Shown here one piece after another: positions 12,850 to 22,969 of a stretch of 64,000 nucleotides of DNA. Made by a program: the position numbers and the translations under genes. Under the pieces are notes generated by a model. The model was not told the origin of the DNA and did no database searches. It was given only the letters and a program-made list of their open reading frames with translations. The first letter of the stretch is position 1, and every line of letters begins with the position of its first letter. This DNA is from Rhabditoides inermis (lineage: Eukaryota; Nematoda; Chromadorea; Rhabditida; Rhabditidae): contig CAWZYM010000191.1 in the NCBI GenBank assembly GCA_963966185.1, positions 62,001 to 126,000 of the forward strand, given 5' to 3'.

Positions 12850-13910
12850 AGAGAATTAACAGAACAAGAAGGAATCACTGTGTCAGTTCCACTCTAGAAA
12901 GCGTAGAAAAGCTGTCCGGACACTGTGGCTTCCCAGTTCTGCTAACTATGGCATTTATGGAAAACTATTTTCTTCCAGATGTGTTCGAATCGTGATCGAA
13001 CTAGATCAGAGAATTAACAGAACAAGAAGGAATCACTGTGTCAGTTCCACTCTAGAGAGCGTAAAAAACTGTCCGAGGGTTGTGACTTCCCAGTTTTGCT
13101 AATTATGACATTTATGCAAAACTATATCCTTCTAGATGCGTTCGAATCGTGATCGAACTAGATCAGAGATTTAACAGAATAAGGAGGAATCACTGTGTCA
13201 GTTCCACTCTAGGGAGCGTAAAAAAGCTGTCCGGGAGTTGTGACTTTCCAGTTCTGCTAATTATGACATTTATGCAAAACTATTTTCTTCCAGATGTGTT
13301 CGAATCGTGATCGAACTAGATCAGAGAACTAACAGAATAAGGAGGAATCACTGTGTCAGTTCCACTCTAGAGAGCGTAGAGAAGCAGTCCGGGAGTTTTG
13401 ACTTCTTAGTTCTGCTAATTATGGCATTTATGCAAAACTATGTCCTTCCAGATGCGTTCGAATCGTGATCGAACTAGATCAGAGAATTAACAGAACAAGA
13501 AGGAATCACTGTGTCAGTTCCACTCTAGAAAGCGTAGAAAAGCTGTCCGGACACTGTGGCTTCCCAGTTCTGCTAACTATGGCATTTATGGAAAACTATT
13601 TTCTTCCAGATGTGTTCGAATCGTGATCGAACTAGATCAGAGAATTAACAGAACAAGAAGGAATCACTGTGTCAGTTCCACTCTAGAGAGCGTAAAAAAC
13701 TGTCCGAGGGTTGTGACTTCCCAGTTTTGCTAATTATGACATTTATGCAAAACTATATCCTTCTAGATGCGTTCGAATCGTGATCGAACTAGATCAGAGA
13801 TTTAACAGAATAAGGAGGAATCACTGTGTCAGTTCCACTCTAGGGATCGTAAAAAAGCTGTCCGGGAGTTGTGACTTTCCAGTTCTGCTAATTATGGCAT
13901 TTATGCAAAA
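12850..13910 (+). repeat. 632-bp four-monomer HOR, two copies
   Basis: A monomer with atttatggaaaac (12952 and 13584) followed by gtaaaaaactgtccgaggg and ctctaggga monomers repeats at an offset of 632 bp. Copy 2 ends early and joins the ctatgtccttccagatgcg class near 13905. Confidence 0.75.
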
Positions 13911-14279
13911 CTATGTCCTTCCAGATGCGTTCGAATCGTGATCGAACTAGATCAGAGAATTAACAGAACAAGAAGGAATCACTGTGTCAGTTCCACTCTA
14001 GAAAGCGTAAAAAAACTGTCCGAGGGTTGTGACTTCCCAGTTTTGCTAATTATGACATTTATGCAAAACTATATCCTTCTAGATGCGTTCGAATCGTGAT
14101 CGAACTAGATCAGAGAATTAACAGAATAAGGAAGAATCACTGTGTCAGTGTCAGTTCCACTCTAGAGAGCGTAAAAAAACTGTCCGGGAGTTGTGACTTC
14201 CCAGTTCTGCTACTTATGACATTTATGCAACACTATTTTCTTCCAGATGTGTTGGAATCGTGATCGAACTAGATCAGAG

Positions 14280-15040
14280 AAATAACAGAATAAGGAGGAA
14301 TCACTGTGTCAGTTCCACTCTAGAGAGCGTGAAGAAGCAGTCCGAGAGTTGTGACTTCCCAGTTCTGCTAATTATGACATTTATGCAAAACTATTTTCTT
14401 CCAGATGTGTTCGAACCGTGATCGAACTAGATCAGAGAAATAACAGAATAAGGAGGAATCACTGTGTCAGTTTCACTCTAGAGAGCGTAGAGAAGCAGTC
14501 CGGGAGTTGTGACTTCCCAGTTCTGCAAATTATGACATTTATGCAAAACTATTTTCTTTCAAATGTGTTCGAATCGTGATCGAACTAGATCAGAGAAATA
14601 ACAGAATAAGGAGGAATCACTGTGTCAGTTCCACTCTAGAGAGCGTAGAAAAGCAGTCCGGGAGTTGTGACGTCCCAGTTCTGCCAATTATGGCATTTAT
14701 GCAAAACTATTTTCTTCCAGATGTGTTCCGTGATCGAACTAGATCAGAGAAATAACAGAATAATGAGGAATCATTGTGTCAGATCCACTCTAGAGAGCGT
14801 AGAGAAGCTGTCCGGAAACTGTGACTTCCCAGTTCTGCTAATTATGGCATTTATGCAAAACTATTTTCTTCGAATCGTGATCGAACTAGATCAGAGAAAT
14901 AACAGAATAAGGAGGAATCACTGTGTCAGTTTCACTCTAGAGAGCGTAGAAAAGCAGTCCGGGAGTTGTGACTTCCCAGTTCTGCTAATTATGGCATTTA
15001 TGCAAAACTATTTTCTTCCAGATGTGTTCGAATCGTGATC
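14280..15040 (+). repeat. Variant block shared with 23.32-24.24 kb
   Basis: An ordered set of rare marks: gagcgtgaagaagcagtccgag, then ttctgcaaattatg, then gaataatgaggaatca with cagatccactc, then ctgtccggaaactgtg and an 11-bp-deleted monomer (ttcttcgaatcg near 14867). The same order occurs at 23320-24240, about 9 kb away. Confidence 0.75.
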
Positions 15041-15655
15041 GAACTAGATCAGAGAAATAACAGAATAATGAGAAATCACTGTGTCAGATCCACTCTAGAG
15101 AGCGTAGAGAAGCAGTCCGGGAGTTGTGACTTCCCAGTTCTGCCAATTATGGCATTTATGCGAAAATATTTTCTTCCAAATGTGTTCGAATCGTGATCGA
15201 ACTAGATCAGAGAAATAACAGAATAAGGAGGAATCACTGTGTCAGTTTCACTCTAGAGAGCGTAGAGAAGCAGTCCGGGAGTTGTGACTTCCCAGTTCTG
15301 CAAATTATGGCATTTATGCAAAACTATTTTCTTCCAGATGTGTTCCGTGATCGAACTAGATCAGAGAAATAACAGAATAATGAGGAATCACTGTGTCAGA
15401 TCCACTCTAGAGAGCGTAGAGAAGCTGTCCGGAAACTGTGACTTCCCAGTTCTGCTAATTATGGCATTTATGCAAAACTATTTTCTTCGAATCGTGATCG
15501 AACTAGATCAGAGAAATAACAGAATAAGGAGGAATCACTGTGTCAGTTTCACTCTAGAGAGCGTAGAGAAGCAGTCCGGGAGTTGTGACTTCCCAGTTCT
15601 GCAAATTATGGCATTTATGCAAAACTATTTTCTTCCAGATGTGTTCGAATCGTGA
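14667..15655 (+). repeat. 617-bp HOR with 154-bp and 147-bp monomers
   Basis: Offset 617 bp = 154 + 147 + 158 + 158. The 154-bp monomer lacks four bases (gatgtgttccgtgatcg, near 14724 and 15341) and the 147-bp monomer lacks eleven (ttcttcgaatcg, near 14867 and 15484). Together they keep one frame open for 123 codons, which is incidental. Confidence 0.8.
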
Positions 15656-17520
15656 TCGAACTAGATCAGAGAAATAACAGAATAAGGAGGAATCACTGTG
15701 TCAGTTCCACTCTAGAGAGCGTAGAGAAGCAGTCCGGGAGTTGTGACTTCCCAGTTCTGCAAATTATGGCATTTATGCAAAACTATTTTCTTCCAGATGT
15801 GTTCGAATCGTGATCGAACTAGATAAGATAAATAACAGAATTAGGAGAAATCACTGTGTCAGTTTCACTGTAGAGAGAGTAGAGAAGCTGTCCGGAAACT
15901 GTGAAATCCCAGTTCTGCTAATTATAACATTTATGCAAAAATATTTTCTTCCAGATGTGTTCGAATCGTGATCGAACTAGATCAGAGAAATAACAGAATA
16001 AGGAGGAATCACTGTGTCAGTTTCACTGTAGAGAGAGTAGAGAAGCTGTTTGGAAACTGTGACTTCCCAGTTCTGCTAATTTTGGCATTTATGCAAAAGT
16101 ATTTTCTTCCAAACGTGTTCGAATCGTGATCGAACTAGATCAGAGAAATAACAGAATAAGGAGGAATCACTGTGTCAGTTCCACTTTAGAGAGCGTAAAG
16201 AAGCAGTCCGGAAGTTGTGACTTCCCAGTTCTGCTAATTATGGCATCTATGCAAAACTATATCCTTCCAGATGAATTCGAACCGTGATCGAACTCGATCA
16301 GAGAATTAACAGAATAAGGAGGAATCACTGTGTCAGTTCCACTTTAGAGAGCGTAGAAAAGCTGTCCGGGAGTTGTGATTTCCCAGTTCTGCTAATTATG
16401 GCATTTATGCAAAACTAGTTTCTTCCGAATGTGTTCGAATCGTGATCGAACTAGATTAGAGAATGAACAGAATGAGAAGGAATCACTGTTTTAGTTCCAC
16501 TTTCGAAAACGTAGAAAAGCTGTCCGGAAACTGTGGCTTCCCAGTTCTGCTAATTATGACATTTATGCAAAACTATTTTCTTCCAGATGTGTTCGAACCG
16601 TGATCGAACTAGATAAGAGAAATAACAGAGTAAGAAGGAATCACTGTGTCAGTTCCTTTCTAGAAAGCGTAGAGAAGCAGTCCGGGAGATGTGACTTCCC
16701 AGTTCTGCTAATTATGACATTTATGCAAAACTATATCTTTCCAGATGCGTTCGAATCGTGATCGAACTAGATCAGAGAATTAACAGAATAAGGAGGAATC
16801 ACTGTGTCAGTTCCTTTCTAGAAAGCGTAGAGAAGCAGTCCGGGAGATGTGACTTCCCAGTTCTGCTAATTATGACATTTATGCAAAACTATTTTCTTCC
16901 AGATGTGTTCGAATCGTGATCGAACTAGATCAGAGAAATAACAGAATGAGGAGGAATTACTGTGTCAGTTCCACTCTAGAGAGCGTAGAGAAGCAGTCCG
17001 GGAGTTGTGACTTCCCAGTTCTGGTAATTATGGCATTTATGCAAAACTATTTTCTTCCAGATGTGTTCGAATCGTGATCGGACTAGATCAGAGAAATAAC
17101 AGAATGAGGAGGAATTACTGTGTCAGTTCCACTCTAGAGAGCGTAGAGAAGCAGTCCGGGAGTTGTGACTTCCCAGTTCTGGTAATTATGGCATTTATGC
17201 AAAACTATTTTCTTCCAGATGTGTTCGAATCGTGATCGGACTAGATCAGAGAAATAACAGAATAAGGAGGAATCACTGTGTCAGTTCCACTCTAGAGAGC
17301 GTAGAGAAGCAGTCCGGTAGTTGTGACTTCCCAGTTCTGCTAATTATGGCATTTATGCAAAACTAATTTCTTCCAAATGTGTTCGAATAGTGATCGAACT
17401 AGATCAGAGAAATAACAGAATAAGGAGGAATCACTGTGTCAGTTTCACTCTAGAGAGCGTAGAGAAGCAGTCCGGGAGTTGTGACTTCAAAGTTCTGCTA
17501 ATTATGGCATTTATGCAAAA
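15656..17520 (+). repeat. Divergent satellite segment without a clear HOR
   Basis: Monomers here carry many private changes: gagagagtagagaagctg near 15870 and 16030, agatgaattcgaaccgtg near 16270, a diverged copy near 16440-16560 (attagagaatgaacag, ctgttttagttcc, cttcgaaaacg), and cctttctagaaagcg near 16655 and 16813. Several resemble the 25-30 kb subfamily (aactcgatcagagaattaac, ctatatccttcc). A short tandem of two gaatgaggaggaattactg monomers lies near 16940-17230. Higher divergence and lack of long units suggest an older part of the array. Confidence 0.7.
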
Positions 17521-20500
17521 ATATTTTCTTCCAGATGTGTTCGAACCGTGATCGAACTAGATCAGAGAAATAACAGACTAAGGAGGAATCACTGTGTCAG
17601 TTCCACTCTAGAGAGCGTAGAGAAGCAGTCCGGGAGTTGTGACTTCCCAGTTCTGGTAATTATGGCATTTATGCAAAATTATTTTCTTCCAGATGTGTTC
17701 GAATCGTGATCGAACTAGATCAGAGAAATAACAGAATAAGGAGGAATCACTGTGTCAGTTCCACTCTAGAGAGCGTAGAGAAGCAGTGAGGGAGTTGTGA
17801 CTTCCCAGTTCTGCTAAGATGACATTTATGCAAAAATATTTTCTTCCAGATGTGTTCGAATCGTGATCGAACTAGATCAGAGAAATAACAGAATAAGGAG
17901 GAATCACTGTATCAGTTTCACTCTAGAGAGCGTAGAAAAGCAGTCCGGGAGTTGTGACTTCCCAGTTCTGCTAATTATGGCATTTATGCAAAACTATTTT
18001 CTTCCAGATGTGTTCGAATCGTGATCGAACTAGATCAGAGAAATAACAGAATAAGGAGGAATCACTGTATCAGTTTCACTCTAGAGAGCGTAGAGAAGGA
18101 GTCCGGGAGTTGTGACTTCCCAGTTCTGCTAATTATGGCATTTATGCAAAACTATTTTCTTCCAGATGTGTTCGAATCGTGATCGAACTAGATCAGAGAA
18201 ATAACAGAATAAGGAGGAATCACTGTATCAGTTTCACTCTAGAGAGCGTAGAGAAGGAGTCCGGGAGTTGTGACTTCCCAGTTCTGCTAATTATGGCATT
18301 TATGCAAAACTATTTTCTTCCAGATGTGTTCGAATCGTGATCGAACTAGATCAGAGAAATAACAGAATAAGGAGGAATCACTGTGTCAGTTCCACTCTAG
18401 AGAGCGTAGAGAAGCAGTGAGAGAGTTGTGACTTCCCAGTTCTGCTAATTATGGCATTTATGCAAAAATATTTTCTTCCAGATGTGTTCGAATCGTGATC
18501 GAACTAGATCAGAGAAATAACAGAATGAGGAGGAATCACTGTGTCAGTTCCACTCTAGAGAGCATAGAGAAGCAGTCCGGGAGTTGTGACTTCCCAGTTC
18601 TGCTATATATGGCATTTATGCAAAACTATTTTCTTCCAGATGTGTTCGAATCGTGATCGAACTAGATCAGAGAAATAACAGAATAAGGAGGAATCACTGT
18701 GTCAGTTCCACTCTAGAGAGCGTAGAGAAGCAGTGCGGGAGTTACGACTTCCCAGTTCTGCTAATTATGGCATTTATGCAAAAGTATTTTCTTCCAAACG
18801 TGTTCGAATCGTGATCGAACTAGATCAGAGAAATAACAGAATAAGGAGGAATCACTGTGTCAGTTTCACTCTAGAGAGCGTAGAGAAGCAGTCCGGGAGT
18901 TGTGACTTCTCACTTCTGCTAATTATGGCATTTATGCAAAACTATTTTCTTCCAGATGTGTTCGAATCGTGATCGAACTAGATCAGAGAAATAACAGAAT
19001 AAGGAGGAATCACTGTGTCAGTTCCACTCTAGAGAGCGTAGAGAAGCAGTCCGGGAGTTGTGACTTCCCAGTTCTGCTAATTATGGCATTTATGCAAAAA
19101 TATTTTCTTCCAGATGTGTTCGAACCGTGATCGAACTAGATCAGAGAAATAACAGACTAAGGAGGAATCACTGTGTCAGTTCCACTCTAGAGAGCGTAGA
19201 GAAGCAGTCCGGGAGTTGTGACTTCCCAGTTCTGGTAATTATGGCATTTATGCAAAATTATTTTCTTCCAGATGTGTTCGAATCGTGATCGAACTAGATC
19301 AGAGAAATAACAGAATAAGGAGGAATCACTGTGTCAGTTCCACTCTAGAGAGCGTAGAGAAGCAGTGAGGGAGTTGTGACTTCCCAGTTCTGCTAAGATG
19401 ACATTTATGCAAAAATATTTTCTTCCAGATGTGTTCGAATCGTGATCGAACTAGATCAGAGAAATAACAGAATAAGGAGGAATCACTGTATCAGTTTCAC
19501 TCTAGAGAGCGTAGAAAAGCAGTCCGGGAGTTGTGACTTCCCAGTTCTGCTAATTATGGCATTTATGCAAAACTATTTTCTTCCAGATGTGTTCGAATCG
19601 TGATCGAACTAGATCAGAGAAATAACAGAATAAGGAGGAATCACTGTATCAGTTTCACTCTAGAGAGCGTAGAGAAGGAGTCCGGGAGTTGTGACTTCCC
19701 AGTTCTGCTAATTATGGCATTTATGCAAAACTATTTTCTTCCAGATGTGTTCGAATCGTGATCGAACTAGATCAGAGAAATAACAGAATAAGGAGGAATC
19801 ACTGTATCAGTTTCACTCTAGAGAGCGTAGAGAAGGAGTCCGGGAGTTGTGACTTCCCAGTTCTGCTAATTATGGCATTTATGCAAAACTATTTTCTTCC
19901 AGATGTGTTCGAATCGTGATCGAACTAGATCAGAGAAATAACAGAATAAGGAGGAATCACTGTGTCAGTTCCACTCTAGAGAGCGTAGAGAAGCAGTGAG
20001 AGAGTTGTGACTTCCCAGTTCTGCTAATTATGGCATTTATGCAAAAATATTTTCTTCCAGATGTGTTCGAATCGTGATCGAACTAGATCAGAGAAATAAC
20101 AGAATGAGGAGGAATCACTGTGTCAGTTCCACTCTAGAGAGCATAGAGAAGCAGTCCGGGAGTTGTGACTTCCCAGTTCTGCTATATATGGCATTTATGC
20201 AAAACTATTTTCTTCCAGATGTGTTCGAATCGTGATCGAACTAGATCAGAGAAATAACAGAATAAGGAGGAATCACTGTGTCAGTTCCACTCTAGAGAGC
20301 GTAGAGAAGCAGTGCGGGAGTTACGACTTCCCAGTTCTGCTAATTATGGCATTTATGCAAAAGTATTTTCTTCCAAACGTGTTCGAATCGTGATCGAACT
20401 AGATCAGAGAAATAACAGAATAAGGAGGAATCACTGTGTCAGTTTCACTCTAGAGAGCGTAGAGAAGCAGTCCGGGAGTTGTGACTTCTCACTTCTGCTA

Positions 20501-22070
20501 ATTATGGCATTTATGCAAAACTATTTTCTTCCAGATGTGTTCGAATCGTGATCGAACTAGATCAGAGAAATAACAGAATAAGGAGGAATCACTGTGTCAG
20601 TTCCACTCTAGAGAGCGTAGAGAAGCAGTCCGGGAGTTGTGACTTCCCAGTTCTGCTAATTATGGCATTTATGCAAAATTATTTTCTTCCAGATGTGTTC
20701 GAATCGTGATCGAACTAGATCAGAGAAATAACAGAATAAGGAGGAATCACTGTGTCAGTTCCACTCTAGAGAGCGTAGAGAAGCAGTGAGGGAGTTGTGA
20801 CTTCCCAGTTCTGCTAAGATGACATTTATGCAAAAATATTTTCTTCCAGATGTGTTCGAATCGTGATCGAACTAGATCAGAGAAATAACAGAATAAGGAG
20901 GAATCACTGTATCAGTTTCACTCTAGAGAGCGTAGAAAAGCAGTCCGGGAGTTGTGACTTCCCAGTTCTGCTAATTATGGCATTTATGCAAAACTATTTT
21001 CTTCCAGATGTGTTCGAATCGTGATCGAACTAGATCAGAGAAATAACAGAATAAGGAGGAATCACTGTATCAGTTTCACTCTAGAGAGCGTAGAGAAGGA
21101 GTCCGGGAGTTGTGACTTCCCAGTTCTGCTAATTATGGCATTTATGCAAAACTATTTTCTTCCAGATGTGTTCGAATCGTGATCGAACTAGATCAGAGAA
21201 ATAACAGAATAAGGAGGAATCACTGTATCAGTTTCACTCTAGAGAGCGTAGAGAAGGAGTCCGGGAGTTGTGACTTCCCAGTTCTGCTAATTATGGCATT
21301 TATGCAAAACTATTTTCTTCCAGATGTGTTCGAATCGTGATCGAACTAGATCAGAGAAATAACAGAATAAGGAGGAATCACTGTGTCAGTTCCACTCTAG
21401 AGAGCGTAGAGAAGCAGTGAGAGAGTTGTGACTTCCCAGTTCTGCTAATTATGGCATTTATGCAAAAATATTTTCTTCCAGATGTGTTCGAATCGTGATC
21501 GAACTAGATCAGAGAAATAACAGAATGAGGAGGAATCACTGTGTCAGTTCCACTCTAGAGAGCATAGAGAAGCAGTCCGGGAGTTGTGACTTCCCAGTTC
21601 TGCTATATATGGCATTTATGCAAAACTATTTTCTTCCAGATGTGTTCGAATCGTGATCGAACTAGATCAGAGAAATAACAGAATAAGGAGGAATCACTGT
21701 GTCAGTTCCACTCTAGAGAGCGTAGAGAAGCAGTGCGGGAGTTACGACTTCCCAGTTCTGCTAATTATGGCATTTATGCAAAAGTATTTTCTTCCAAACG
21801 TGTTCGAATCGTGATCGAACTAGATCAGAGAAATAACAGAATAAGGAGGAATCACTGTGTCAGTTTCACTCTAGAGAGCGTAGAGAAGCAGTCCGGGAGT
21901 TGTGACTTCTCACTTCTGCTAATTATGGCATTTATGCAAAACTATTTTCTTCCAGATGTGTTCGAATCGTGATCGAACTAGATCAGAGAAATAACAGAAT
22001 AAGGAGGAATCACTGTGTCAGTTCCACTCTAGAGAGCGTAGAGAAGCAGTCCGGGAGTTGTGACTTCCCA
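17520..22070 (+). repeat. 1579-bp HOR, three copies (1579, 1579, 1421)
   Basis: The ten-monomer unit starts at the cgaaccgtgatcgaac/aacagactaagg monomer near 17540 and again near 19119. Marks in order are cagtgagggag with a shortened gctaagatgacattt, three ctgtatcagtttc monomers (one gaaaagcag, two gagaaggag), cagtgagagag, gagcatagag with gctatatatgg, and cagtgcgggagttacgac (18733, 20312, 21733). The third copy lacks the gaaccgtg monomer and is 158 bp shorter. Copies look nearly identical, so amplification is recent. Confidence 0.9.
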
Positions 22071-22402
22071 GTTCTGCTAATTATGGCATTTATGCAAAAC
22101 TATTTTCTTCCAGATGTGTTCGAATCGTGATCGAACTAGATCAGAGAAATAACAGAATAAGGAGGAATCACTGTGTCAGTTCCACTTTAGAGAGCGTAGA
22201 GAAGCAGTCCGGGAGTTGTGACTTCCCAGTTCTGCTAATTATGACATTTATGCAAAACTATTTTCTTCCAAATGTGTTCGAATCGTGATCGAACTAGATC
22301 AGAGAAATAACAGAATAAGGAGGAATCACTGTGTCAGTTCCACTCTAGAGAGCGTAGAAAAGCAGTCCGGGAGTTGTGACTTCCCAGTTCTGCTAATTAT
22401 GG

Positions 22403-22410
22403 CATTTATG
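22403..22410 (+). repeat. Target-site duplication, left copy (catttatg)
   Basis: Eight bases of satellite immediately before the element. They are identical to the eight after it, and the same word occurs once in uninterrupted neighbouring monomers, so the empty site is known directly. Confidence 0.95.
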
Positions 22411-22430
22411 TAGGGACCACAATGAGATTT
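22411..22430 (+). repeat. Left terminal inverted repeat of the MITE
   Basis: Starts TAGGGACCACAATGAG. Against the reverse complement of the right end (TAGGAACCACAACGTGAG) it matches at 11 of the first 12 positions and about 16 of 20. The motif TAGGG recurs at 22511 and 22577 inside the left third of the element. Repeated subterminal copies of a terminal motif are known as transposase-binding sites in hAT elements, but that role here is only a guess. Confidence 0.85.
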
Positions 22431-22595
22431 TCAAATATCTGGATATGGTATAGCAATAATTTCATAAATGTGGTCCATTTAAAGCTGATTTCAAAAATAT
22501 ATAATGCTCGTAGGGTTCATCGTTCACATTGCGCTCTAATTCCGCACGGCGCCGCGCCCCAGAGCGCGCGCTCACATAGGGAAAGTGCGACAGAG

Positions 22596-22628
22596 GGCGG
22601 ATAGATCAAAGCACTGATGACGTCATCG
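22596..22628 (+). repeat. Internal MITE module, copy 1 (ATCAAAG plus TGACGTCA)
   Basis: GGCGGATAGATCAAAG is followed by a short variable stretch and then TGACGTCATCG. The 12-bp perfect palindrome GATGACGTCATC lies at 22616-22627. The same module recurs at 22753-22784. TGACGTCA is the full cAMP-response-element (CREB/ATF) consensus and ATCAAAG fits the TCF/LEF consensus. The pairing is seen in the sequence; a regulatory role is inference. Confidence 0.6.
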
Positions 22629-22752
22629 ATAGTTAAATATAGAACATATTTGTTTATAATAGTACCACTAGGTTTTGTTTGACTGTAATCGATAATTACT
22701 CGATGAAATACGTCTCTTATGTTAGCATTTTTCATTACTCACTTTGAGCGAT

Positions 22753-22784
22753 GGCGGCTAGATCAAAGAAATATGACGTCATCG
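22753..22784 (+). repeat. Internal MITE module, copy 2 (ATCAAAG plus TGACGTCA)
   Basis: GGCGGCTAGATCAAAG then, after a few variable bases, TGACGTCATCG, with TGACGTCA at 22774-22781. It aligns with 22596-22628 in the same orientation, with the central bases changed and one base shorter. This indicates an old internal duplication or a conserved pair of binding sites within the element. Confidence 0.6.
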
Positions 22785-22941
22785 TATCACTTTTTACCGA
22801 TTTTCACTACTTTACAGGGTACATGATCCCATAAATAAGATACCGTTAGAATCAGCGCGAAATGGCGAATCGTTCTATGCTAATTAGAGCACGTCATGTG
22901 TCCAGTGAGAAAATGTTACATGATTTCGCCGGGCTCTCTGC

Positions 22942-22961
22942 AACTCACGTTGTGGTTCCTA
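22942..22961 (-). repeat. Right terminal inverted repeat of the MITE
   Basis: Ends ACGTTGTGGTTCCTA, the imperfect inverse of the left end. The final base before the duplicated target site is A22961, pairing with T22411. Confidence 0.85.
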
Positions 22962-22969
22962 CATTTATG
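22962..22969 (+). repeat. Target-site duplication, right copy (catttatg)
   Basis: Eight bases immediately after the element, identical to 22403-22410. The satellite then continues with caaaactatttt in the expected phase, which fixes the element end at 22961. Confidence 0.95.

Larger units (their letters stand above)
1..22410 (+). repeat. 158-bp tandem satellite, left array
   Basis: Head-to-tail monomers with no spacer. The word atgcaaaa opens a monomer at 1, 159, 317 and so on with a period of 158 bp, changed locally by small indels (147, 154, 157, 159, 164 bp). The first monomer (1-158) is about 42% G+C with five CpG. Landmarks in it are a dyad GTTCGA-N7-TCGAAC (27-45), the palindrome CTCTAGAG containing an XbaI site (94-101), and GGGA-N9-TCCC (120-136). 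Most pairwise differences are substitutions at a few recurrent positions: ccagatg/ccaaatg, ttccac/tttcac/ttctac, cagtccgggag/ctgtccggaaac/ctgtccggacac. About 140 copies lie here. Long unbroken satellite is typical of eukaryotic centromeric or pericentromeric heterochromatin; that location is an inference. No gene is present. The monomer does not resemble any satellite I can name. Confidence 0.98.
22411..22961. mobile_element. hAT-like non-autonomous MITE inserted in the satellite
   Basis: This is the only non-satellite DNA in the window, 551 bp. It begins TAGGGACCACAA and ends TTGTGGTTCCTA, so the two termini are imperfect inverted repeats (about 16 of the first 20 positions match). It is bounded by an exact 8-bp direct repeat, catttatg, which occurs once in each uninterrupted monomer; this proves a target-site duplication. 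An 8-bp duplication with TAGGG termini is characteristic of hAT-superfamily DNA transposons. The element is too short for a transposase, and its two small open frames (about 60 and 72 codons on opposite strands) show no recognisable domain, so it would have to be moved in trans. Its base composition is unlike the satellite, with a GC-rich core near 22540-22600. The duplication catttatg does not match the common hAT target preference nTnnnnAn, so the superfamily call is strong but not certain. Confidence 0.88.

Noticed and set aside
22422..22735. Two small open frames (60 codons on +, 72 codons on -) inside the MITE
   Set aside because: They overlap on opposite strands, the plus frame starts in the terminal region, and neither shows hAT transposase features (DDE residues, BED zinc finger, dimerisation region).
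22533..22890. Inverted GCTCTAATT / AATTAGAGC pair in the MITE as a structural stem
   Set aside because: Nine bases at 340 bp distance in an A/T-rich element; too short to separate from chance.
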